A stretch of 64,000 nucleotides of DNA from Acanthopleura granulata (taxonomy: Eukaryota; Mollusca; Polyplacophora; Chitonida; Chitonidae). Shown here piece after piece: positions 51,501 through 63,500 of the stretch (positions within the stretch are counted from its first letter, which is position 1; every line of letters begins with the position of its first letter). The notes under the pieces are model-generated. The model ran no database searches, was not told the DNA's origin, and worked only from the letters and a program-made list of their open reading frames with translations. Location: the NCBI GenBank assembly GCA_016165875.1, contig JABBOT010000001.1, positions 43,089,879 through 43,153,878 of the forward strand. Direction: 5' to 3'. The translations under genes and the position numbers were made by a program.

Positions 51501-54500
51501 GGCAAGGAATGCCGGAACACTTGCTGGAGCTAATGGAGGTTGGGCTCATCACTGATCTGGTGGGTCTCTGTGACTCGATTCTTTATAAGGTAAGTTCTCC
51601 AGCATTTCTTTGGCTGAAGAATAGGCGGCGAAAGTGCTCTGTTGTAAACCTGGGCATGCATAGACATACAAGCGTAATGTTATTTGTAGTAAAGTGTTTA
51701 GTATTGCCGGTATTTTAGGAATTTAACAACAATTTCTGAAAAACGTTAACATGATGCAGTCATTTTATTTATTTATTTATTTGATTGGTGTTTTATACCG
51801 TACTTAAGAACATTTCATTTATACCACGGCGACCAGCATTATGGTGGGAGCAAACACACACCTTCCCACGCATGGCTGGGGAGGAAGCCAGCATGAGCTG
51901 GACTTGAACTCACAACAACCGCGTGAGAAGTACCGGGTCACAACAATGCGCTAGCCCTCTTGACCAAGGAGGCGCCAGTCATTTTAAAGCAGGGTTGCTA
52001 TTATGGCTGAGGCCGCCCAGTGACCTGGAGGCCAGGAGACCCGGAATTAATTATATCAAGTATTATGAGCGGTTATGTGGGTATACATAACAACAACAAC
52101 AAAAAATAGTCAGACGGGCTATGTTTGCTAAGAAAAAAAATATGTCACTTCTGATATTAAGATAATTTTATTTTAAAAAAGACAAAGACACATTATTACA
52201 AAGAAGAAGTAAAAATTGGATACCTGGGATATCTTTCAAAAGACAATTACTAAAATTACTAAAAATGATTTACTCCTGCCCCCAATGATACATAGGAAAA
52301 TAAGTGTTAATTGTGCAAAGGTGAGGTTTAAAAACGGTGTAGAGGTAACAAATCCAATTTAACAAAGGGGACGGAGGGGGAGGGATCGAAAATTATAAGC
52401 AAGTAATCTTGATCTCGCATGCATTCTGTGTTCTGGCGCAATGAAGAGCAATGGAAAAAAACCCAACTCATGAAACTTAAATGTCACTAGTGTGTCGTCA
52501 CTCAGACGTCATCGGTCCGCGGCATTGAAACACGTCACATGCATCAAATGACGAAATTACATATGTGTAAATACATACAAAATCTGGTCTTGATTTTTTC
52601 TTTCATCCGCATAAACTTCATTATTGTATATGCATACTATACCCTGTTTTTACTTATATTTAATGTTTTTTTTTTAGTGTAAGTAAATTGCTTTTAACGA
52701 TTGAATCTGAGGGCTTCATGGGCATTTTGGTAATGGGGATATATGTTTCCATTCTAACATTTAAATAGGGTATTTATGCTTTTTGTGAACCAGAAATTGG
52801 TCCGAAATGCCAACCTTCGAATAGAAACACTATGGTTGTTATTTTATTAAAGTCTCAGAACGCTGTCCTGATTCCCCAGCCCATTAACCTGACCACCGAA
52901 ACATCCATGAATACGACGGCATGTGGGAACCGCTCAAATGAAGAAATAAACAACTAAATAAATGAATACACAATTCATTAAATAAATAAATAAGTAATTA
53001 AATGAATTAAGATATGAAACTGTTAAAATATTAAGCATAGCTGTTTTATACGTGGTTTCGTAATCAGTATGGTGTCATTGAGGTAGAAGACTGTCTTACC
53101 TGTTATCTAGGGCGAGCAGTTGCATGGGATGACTGCTCTGCCATTATTGTTGTTGTTGATGTTTTTCATGTTTTTGATCGCATAAAACACATTGTTCAAA
53201 TGCTCATATGTCGTACATTTTCACGAATCAGCAGTCATTTTGCCCTGTGTTATAATATGTAAAATGAACGTTTGTCTGTTGATACCTATTATTCGAACAA
53301 GTTTACTTTCTTCTGGTGTGTATATTACCCTTTCATTTATTAAAAAATTATTACCTTTTAATTATGGCATTGTATATCATCTTTGAGAGGCATTTAGAAA
53401 TTAAGTTGGATAACATAACGAGGTCATACGGATAATAACTTCCAATGCCGTTTTCAAGCGTGCTTGATGGTATCTATAACGAAATGTCGCTTCAAAATAA
53501 ACAGAAGTTGTTATCCATATAACCTTGTCATGTTATGGCAATTTATGTTGGAGCGATGATTATTATTCTCGTCACCTATGTTTTCTTGCAGGTGCTGATA
53601 GACGTGTTAATACCTTCTACAATCCAGGATATTCCTGACAGGTATGTTACAAAAATAAGTAAGTTATTGGATTGTTTTATGACATCGCTTTCAGTGTTAT
53701 TTCCGATGGTGCATGTTGCATGGCAGTTTTATTAAGCACATCTTGCGGTATAGAACCGGACCTCGTTAGCTGAACTATAGTAGAATTGCAGCACATGATC
53801 GCAGTATAAACGGGTGATAGCCAACATGTAGGAGTATGAACGGGTGATAGCCAACATGTAGGAGTATGAACGGGTGATAACCAACATGTGTTAGTATAAA
53901 TGGCTTTTTGCCAACGGTTAGAAGTATGAACGGCTGATGGCCAACAGCTAGGAGTATGAACGGCTGATAGCCAACGGTTAGGAGCATAAACGGCTGTTAG
54001 CCAGCGGTTAGGAGCATAAACGGCTGATAGCCAACGGTTAGGAGCATGAACGGCTGATCGCCAACGGTTATGAGCATGAACGACTGATAGGGAACAGTTA
54101 GAAGTATGAACGGCAAGGAGTATGAAGGGCTGATCGCCAACAACTGGGAGTAAGAACAGCTGATAGTCAACGGCTAGAAGAATGAACGAGAGCTCAGCCA
54201 AGCGAGGCGCTTATACTCTGAGAAGTGTGTGACTTAAGACTTTAAATCGCATTCAGTGTTCATTCAGTGTTCATTCAGTGCATTCTTTAAATTCAGTACT
54301 CTCAGTGGACACTACACATGTTAGGCAATCCTGGTAGATTGTGGACACGCACCCTTGCAAAGCCTGTTTTTGTTCACGTAGTCTGTTATGCGTTTTACAG
54401 TATACAGATAGTTCATGTCGTAGGATGGGACATCAGGATTTTTTTTACACTAACTGCAATTACCATTTTTTTTATACGTGACTTGTTTACAATCTATCAA

Positions 54501-57500
54501 ATCCAAATCACCAAAAAGAACAAACAAAACATTATCAGTACGAATTTCTACATACGGAGACTCGCCAAACATATGGATATTTGAGGTCAGTAAACGCCAG
54601 ACCAAATCGAAAGGCTGTGGTTTAAATCTATGGATCTGTCAGGTATAACTACCATGGCGAAGGTCAGTAGTTTTCTCCGTCTGCTTCGGTTCGCTCTGTG
54701 CAGAAAAAGGATAGTCCTTATAGAAGCATGCTTTTCATGGTGGCCTTAAGCAGCATCCAACCAACCAGTTCATCAGTACAACAGCGCAAACCACCAAGGA
54801 ACCAAGGAACTGAACAAATGCATTGGCTAAGGCATTAGGACGGATTCATTTAAGGAGGAGCAGCCCAAAGTCTCAGTGATGACAGAAAGACCATATTCTT
54901 AGGCGAATAAAATTTTATCAATATTTAAATGGTGTAGCCTGTGAGATCATAAATTGTGGTGAATTCAAACACAAGTATGTACATGTGTCTCAGTGGCGCT
55001 TTAGTTGTAAAAAACACGTATCATTATGTGGCGATCTTATTCAGTAACATGGAGATAAGCCCCCTGTAGCCAAGGGTTAAGTGGAACAACACACTTATTT
55101 ACTTTCAAGAGAATTATACTCATTGTAATAGTAAAGAACCTTAAAGTGAGGGTGTTTGGCGGTCAAGGTTGTGGTTTGACGAAACCGGGCAGAGCCCTGG
55201 GGAAGACTCACAAACCACCCGCAGGTTCCTGACAGACAGCTGACCGTGGAGATTTTTGTAAGAATAATTTGAGGCGTTGATGAAAATCCTCACACTTCAC
55301 TCAGGATGTACAGAGTCATCTTGGAAGACTTGGTTATCTTGCGGTCAATATATACATGGTTATGTGACCTACTTGATTACAAGCAAGTCACAAGTTACCG
55401 AAATCTAAATTCAACCATCGTGTAAAATTAACACGTTTATACATACATGATTTTTCATTGTGACCGTGACTGAAAAAACGATTTTGAGTTTCTTTGATTA
55501 TGACTTTCTGCCGGAAGGATAGTTTGTAAATTGTGGTTAAGTGAAAAAAGTCTTCCTTCCGGTCAATTATTGTTTGTGTCAAATAAAAGAATGGAAACAT
55601 TTGGTTTTTCTTGATGGAAGAAATGGTATAGTTTTAAAAAGGATTTGTCAAATTATCGCTTTGAAATGGTCATAGTTCCTTTCTTTGAGATTCATTAACC
55701 GCTAATACCTTTAAAAGAGTGTTTCCCACGATATATGTAGGTGATGTTAACCTTGTTTTTGCCTGGCGTGTTCACCACATCATACTTTTATTTTTTCTTC
55801 ACAGCTTAAGTGCGGAGATCAAATGCTTTCTCCGCCGTTTGCCAGTGTGGATTGACAACGCTTTAGAAACCATACCTGATCCTTTGAGGGTTAAGAAAAT
55901 GGAAGGTAGGATATAAGTGCTATTCATGTTAAGGTTTGTACATCAAATGATAAAATTAAGTAATAATTTTTGAACGTTTTTTTTTTTTGGATACCATTGT
56001 CTAGACTGTTAAGAAAGGTTAACCATAGCAACTGATGAGGAATTTTCACAGGTCGGTTGTTACCAGCCTCTTGTTAATTTCAGTGGTCCGGTGGTTCATC
56101 AAGATGACTCGAAGGCAGATGGCATTCGTGCACCTGGCACAGGTGAGAGTTTTTTGCAAATGGTTTTTAATTATTCTTGAGTGTACGTCGCAGGACCCTT
56201 GCAGTGATCGCGTTGGGTGCATGTAACGGATATAACGACATAAGGCATACAGAATTAGCGGCAGCCTTGAAGCCTTGTCATCTGTGCTCTGTAAAAGGAT
56301 ACCACACCTTTTCTACAGCGTGGTCAACTGCTGTCTTTTTTGAGGTTGCATCTTTCCAACTCCAAATAGTCTAAAAAGTCTTCTTCCTCTCACTCCGATC
56401 TGTATGTGTATGCAGATTTCTTCGGGTTTCATGTTTCTTTCTGTGTGTAAATATGTCGTGTATTACAAAATATCGTCCAATCGGCATGATCATCGACATG
56501 CGGGATCAAACCGGGCCTTGGGTATTTGTAGATTCCTCTCTCGGTGTTTGTACTTATTCACAATAGGCGGTCGATTGCACAGTTTAACATTCGTCGAGTG
56601 CCATTTGTAGGTACGGCGTAGGTACTATCTGTTCGTGGGAAAACTGGTCAGTAACTTGTCCATGGTCCGTGGTTTCCTCCCGGCATTCCGGCTTTCTAGT
56701 TTCAGAAACTGACGCCATCCTATAAGTGAGAACTAATTGAGTATGGTGTTGAACTGCAATGAAGTGATCTGCTGCACCTGAACTTGATGGCATTCGGATG
56801 TCTATTATCAAGCTTGTATCCAATTACACCTCTGTCCGATTAGCCCATATTGCTAATTTTTCATTCTCTACAGGTTCTTTTCCTGACTGCTTTAAAGACG
56901 CTAAATTTGCGTTATCTATAAATCCGGTAAATCTGATCTTCTGTCAAATTACCGTCCCATCTCTGTTTTATTTTGCTTTGCAAAAATTTTGAAAAGTTAA
57001 TTGCAAATTTGATAGTTACGTACATCAACATTAATAATATATTAGACATGAACCAGTATGGATTCAGACCCAACCACTACCTCTTTTGCAGCATGTTCTC
57101 TGTACGGCAAACTAAGTAATAAACAATTTAGCGTGACCTGTCCAAGCCTTTGATACGGCCAATCATACTATACTCTTAAATAAACTCGAACATTATGGAC
57201 TTCGAGGGGTGTCCATAATGTTTCTGAAGCTATTTATGCAATGCAAGTCAAGTGGTGTCTTATAATGATACTCTCTCTCAAACTGAACCTGTTGTACATG
57301 GTGTTCCTCAAGACTGTATTGTAGATCCCATTCTTTTCCTTCTTTATACTAATGACATCTCTAGCGTTAGCAGTATTCTCCATTTTCATTTGCAGATGAC
57401 ACTAGTACCACATGTTCTTCTAATGATGCCACTGCAGCTATCAATATGATGTCAAGAGAATGAGACAAACTCCACATTTTTAGTTTTGCTTAAATCGCTT

Positions 57501-60500
57501 GTCGTTGAATATAAGCAAAACCAAATTCATGTTAATTCGACCAGCAACAAAACTCGCTTCTTCGGCTCTCTGTTTTGAGTGCAACGATTGAAGGAGTTTC
57601 TAAATTTCAGTTTCTAGAAATATTTCTCCATGAAAAACTGAACTGGATAGACCATGTTAACTATATTTGCTCCAAAGTATCAAGGAACATAGGTCTACTA
57701 AACCATATAAAGCATTGTGCAAACAAAGAAGAAAAAAACTAAAAAAGTACTCATTCATTATTATTCTATAATTTATCCTTATCTTTCTTATGGGGTCACT
57801 ATCTGGGGTAATACATTTCCCACTCACTTAAAACCCCTGCAACTTGCCCAGAAACGGGTCATTCACACCCTCTCACCTTCTAATCGCCTTGCTCACACCT
57901 CTCCTTTGTTTCATGATATGCAAATTCTCCGTCTTTTAGATCTAAATGTATTTTCTATCTTATTACTGACGCACAGATTTTTCCATCATCCAGAACAAAT
58001 CTCCATAAGCTTCACTAATTATATGTCTAAACAATCTACAGTTCACAATTATGTAACAAGAAGATATGCTTTCGATCTTAATAAGCCTACATATAAATCT
58101 AATCTCTCATATTATTATATGAAGTGTACGAGTCCCCGGGAATGGAACAAACTACCCATCTGCCTAGGTGGTATGCCCTCAAAGTGTCTCTTTAAATCAA
58201 AGCTTAAATCATACTTTGTCAACAATCGAATATTGGCTGGTCACCACTCAGTTGTGTACTGAGGCACTATTCATAACACACCATTTTTTAAATTTCTCCT
58301 CTTATCTCGCTTGAGTTGCCCCGCTATGTATAATTTGTTTATTTACACAACCGCCTTAACAAAAGCATTTGCAAAAATCTGCCATCGTTTGATTTTATAT
58401 TTCCTCAATCGAGATAGGACAAGCTCTCCAGAGCTTTATTCCCGCCGATGACTAACTACATCGTCTATATAATATTTATTGATAAATCTTGTCAGTGTTT
58501 ATAAAGTTGATTATTTGTACCCCATTGATGAATAAACAAATCAAATCAAATCAAATCAAATAGATAATAAGTTAATTCTTAACCTAGTTTGCTCACCATT
58601 AAATATAGCCTGACTTACAGGCGGAAAAGCCCTCATCTTGGACTTCTTAAGGTAATTTCCTGTACGTATTGCACTGTATCTATTAATTTCCTGTTCTGTA
58701 TCTCACCATGGCTCCATGGGAAGATAACTCTGTCCTTAGAAAAACAATGTTTCATCAAACAAGGTAAGTGTGGAAACATAGTAGTGAGTCGGATCTCGTG
58801 TTGCTGTTGATGCAGACTGCCCGTTCGGTGCTACTGAATCAGGAGACAGTATCACAGATGATGGACGACATATCAGCAGTGGATTTCACGGGCTTGTGTT
58901 GCCAGGCAGGCTTTACCCAATTCCAGCATACCGTTCCACACCAGAAACTAATTATGCACTGTAAGCCAGTTTTTTTTTGTATTAAAACTCATTCGTGGGC
59001 TATTCGCTGATGGCATAAATCAACCGAATACACCTATTGATTTTCCACTGAAGCTCTAATGTTAACTGGTTTCCTTTTTTGGGTCACTAAGCATTTCTTG
59101 ATTCCAGTGAGTTGCGCACGAGAATGGGGAACTCGTGGAATTCTTTTCCGTCTTTAATAAAAGGGCCCAAAGCTACGTACTCCTTTGCTCTTTACAGGTA
59201 GAACATCACACGTTTAGGTGCATGTGTAAATACAAAACATTTAGGTAGTACACCAACACTGCAGCGTCACAGCGGGAAACCATGCGTTTTCACTGCGATT
59301 TGGACCCTTTTGTGTAGCCACCCAGTTTCCCATTAAATGTATATGAATTACGCCACCTGCCGTTGCTACTGACACACATGTGTAGGAGCTCTACTATGGT
59401 CCAGTATTTCTAATTTGCCCTCTGGCTACATATGTTTGGCTGCAATGCCGCTAAAGTCAGATCCAGTTGCCCTTCACACCCCGACTTGCTGTTAACTAGA
59501 TCTGAAACACCTCTCAGCATCGTTGTTTAAATTCAGAAAGAAAGTGAAAAAGTAGACTTCTCAACAGAAAATACAGAGGGTTGTTTGCTCCTATCCACGC
59601 TAAGTTGTGAACAACTAAATCTGAAGAATTACTAGTCATAATCGTTGCCTCAAGTAAAGATTAAGTGGAACAAAAACCGATTTCACTTCCCAGGATACAA
59701 AAGTGAAAGCTCGATTAGGCGAACAGCTGGCGTGATGAAAGAATGCGGGCCTTTCTTCAGATCTAGTTAGTGAAAAGTCAGCCTGGCCGCCGAATTAACA
59801 CATATGTGAAACATTTTTGAGTATACGGGGTGAAGAATATCAGATCAGATAAATGAATAAGTAAATTGTACTTAAGATTTTGATCGTCAGTGCGTTTCCC
59901 CTTTGTGGTAGAGTCATCTGTGGATTAACTTGAATACACTGTCTTGTCTGTCATTAGATTTTCATGAATTTCGAACACTACTAAGCAAGCAGGCGTCGGT
60001 GGAGTGTTACACGGAGTGGGTGGACATGATGGTGGATCACTGCGTACTTCAGGTGGGTAGCCTGCCGCCTTTCTTTCTGCATTGTTTTATTCCTACAGCC
60101 GCATGCCTTTATCCGTAACCGTAGCTATCAAACAACGTCAGTATTGAGTAATCCGACAACAAGCAGTGGAGAATCCTCTCGATCGATATTCATGCATTTG
60201 CATGAAATGACCTCGACTTACACTTTATTAGTATTCCGCCAACCCGGTAACATCCAGGTTTTCACTCTAAAGTGCTTTCGTACTGCTCTTTGTTTTGATG
60301 CATTTCTGGTTACTAAGTGACTCAAACAGCAGCAGTCCACTTTGGGACTTAAAGCAACACAGTGCTACGTATGTACTTGTACAGAGAATGTATGCATTGC
60401 ATCTCACTCGCTGTTCCTAGAGCCTAATAACAGTCGGCAACAGTCATTAAGCCTTCTGAACAGTGTAACGTTCGCTGAAGACCACAACTTGGTGAGCAAA

Positions 60501-63500
60501 TCTAACCTGTAGGGCACAGGTAAGAAAGTTCCTCAGTAACTTGCCAAAAGCTCATGGTACCGATACCACTCCAGTTTATTCCAACCTATTTATTAAAACT
60601 GACCCACATCGTATAAGAGAAAAATTCTTGAATATGACATTAAACAATAGTTATGTAAATGAGTAAATAAATAAATAAATAAATAAAGAAAGAATAATAC
60701 GTGTGGGTCAGTGGAAAATCTATTACATCTCAGCATTTAATAAATTTCTGAAAAATGAGACAGAAGATGAAGTGGTCAGCTTGCCAAACGCTGGGCTATG
60801 TCACATAAGAAATGGTGACAAAGACGGTGTTCCGAAGTTCTGGAATGATAGCCGCTACGTGACTGTATGGCGTGACGGCATTAAAATGTCTGCCTGGTTT
60901 ACTGCCAGAGGACGATTGCCATTTCTGCGCAGAATATTCTTACGTTACAGATAAACAAGCGTGCATGACATGAAAATCTACTTTTGATATATTAATTACT
61001 AATAACCTGTGTAGAGTGGTAACTAAATATGCCTAGTGGAAGAGGTAAATTGATCAAAGGGCTTTCCACGTAATACCTCATGTTACTGAAGTCTTTCCAC
61101 CAGCGGCGTAGTCGGGTTTATGGTATCATGCATTGGAATTTACCCATTCCATTGTATTTCGTTTACTTTTTATTTATAAAGTTATTAACCTTCGTCTCTT
61201 AAAAGAAAAAAGAAAAAGAGAAAATGTTGCCTGAATACATCTTTATGTTAAGAACCATATTGCCGTAAAGATATGATTTTCTACACTAATATATGGAGAC
61301 CAGAATTCGTGAGTTAGATATATCAGTGTAGGAAATCATATCTGTTCGATGTATTTTCTGACGATGATTGGTAATTGCTTTCGAAACACGAGTCGTCTGT
61401 TGGTACATAAGTGTTATATGTATTTGTGAATAAACCATTCTCTTCATATAGCTGGAGGGGCCTCCGTGGCTCAGTCGGTTAGCCCGCTAGCGCAGCGCAA
61501 TGACCCAGAAACCTCCCACCCATGCGGTCGCTGTGAGTTCAAGTCCAGCTCATGCTGGCTTCCTGTCCGGCCGTACGTGGGAAGATCTGCCAGCAACATG
61601 GGGATGGTCGGGTGTTTCCCCCAGGCTTTGCCTGGTTTCCTCACACCATAATGCTGGAGGCATGCGTATAAGTGAAATATTCTTGAGTACGGCGTAATGC
61701 ACCAATCAAATAAATAAATAAATGATATAACTGGACTGAAACAAGCGAACCGTTCCCATCTGGCTTGATAGCTTAGTTGAGATAGCGGTGGAGCTAGACA
61801 CCCTGAGTACTGAGTTAGAGTCTCACTCGAGCCGGTATTTTCACTGGTCTCGATATATCAGCGTAGGAAATCATATCTTTTCAATGTATTCCCTGACGAT
61901 GATGCCATACTGCCGTAAAATGAACGAAAATCTAAATTCAATCGATACTATGGAGTAAATGAGATTTCTACAATATTCTTTATCAGTAAATATCCCCTAG
62001 CCGTCTTCAGAATCATCAGTCGGCCCCTTTGGTAAATATAGAATTGTATGACCTTTTACACGCCCGTCTGAAATGATGGGTCGAGGCCTTTGTTCCGGCG
62101 TCGAATAAGTGAAATAATCATGAGTACGGCGTAAAACACCAATCGAATAAATAAAAAATAAATAAATGACGGAGCGTTTTATGTTATTGCGCTGTACGTT
62201 CGTCCGTCTCTCCATAGGTGCACTACTAAATGTATAAGATCTTGTCGACAATTTGTCTCCATCAACAGAAGAGAGTCCTGTTGAAAAAAAAGTCAAGCGC
62301 CCTGAAAGATACGTGCCTTGAGTTATGCCCCTTTTGTGATGTATTCATTTAAACGGTTCACACTGTATTTGGAGAACTGCATTACTTAATTAGTTGGCAA
62401 CTGTTGCAACTGCGTGTTTCTGCCATTAACACTAAGCCTGGTGGCATTGTCTAATAATCACTTTGTCTCGACTGGAGCATCTTCGGCTTCCGAAACTTCG
62501 GTTGGCAGATACGATGTTCCATAGCACTGAAACATTGCCAGACATTAACGACAAATTACCCGAAGAACATAGCAGTTACTGACTGACTCGATATCGATAT
62601 AGTCCGTAATTAGAAATTTTACTTGGGACTTTGGTATTTCAAATTAAATTGAGAGTTTCTTAAACTATACCTTGAAACAAAGGCATAAAGTCTGCTTCAA
62701 AATAAGACCGTTTACAGGCACAACCTGAGCTGTTTTAGGAGCTAATAAATCGCCTATACCATAACTGTAATGTAAACCATGTCGAACGACACCCCGAAAT
62801 CCTCACATATATACATGTAGTTTGGTCCAAAGTTTTAATCAACAACCAGTGACTGAAAATGACTATAAACAGCAGATAATGTACTTTGATAATGCAGATG
62901 GGTACAGTTGCTCATAACAGGATATAAATCTCCCTAAACTGTACCAAAATTGATAATATGTATTTATTTGGTTATTGTTTTACACCGTACTCAAGAATTC
63001 GAAACTGATAATAATACAACTAATAAGTACTGTGCCCGAGATATTTCTGTTCAAATGAGCAGCTAGCTGTCGGAAGAACAATACAAAAGAAAACATAAGC
63101 TTGTCTATGTGTTCATAATAACATCAGGGATGAAAAATGACCTATTTATATGCACGCAACACTAATACTTGGGACTTTTTTTGCAGCCTTGTGAGGATCA
63201 GACCAGATCTTTTCAAGACAAAGCTGCGGAATTTTTGCTACAATGGGCCGTTTATAATTCTTTAATTATGAGGGATTTAACCTTACTCAGCGCATCAAGT
63301 TTTGGTAAGCACGTTGGTGTGTTTTTAAGGCAAAGATTGTAATGTCAACCTTTAGTATTTTCACACTTAACATAGAGAACAGAGCTGTCATTTACATTCT
63401 TCTGTTTGCTTTGAGAACATTTACTGAATGCTGTTGTGAAACAACATGCTCCTACATGGGTCTAGTAATAGAGTACCTTTTCCCGCCCAATTTACGACTC

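Noticed and set aside
53677..54201. 174-codon minus-strand protein with [10 protein letters not shown] repeats
   Set aside because: Entirely explained by a 30-bp tandem repeat whose length is a multiple of three, inside an intron of RFX6.
61457..61560. Functional tRNA gene
   Set aside because: A and B boxes are good, but they are spaced too far apart with an inserted segment, no cloverleaf can be drawn, and the sequence continues as a SINE.
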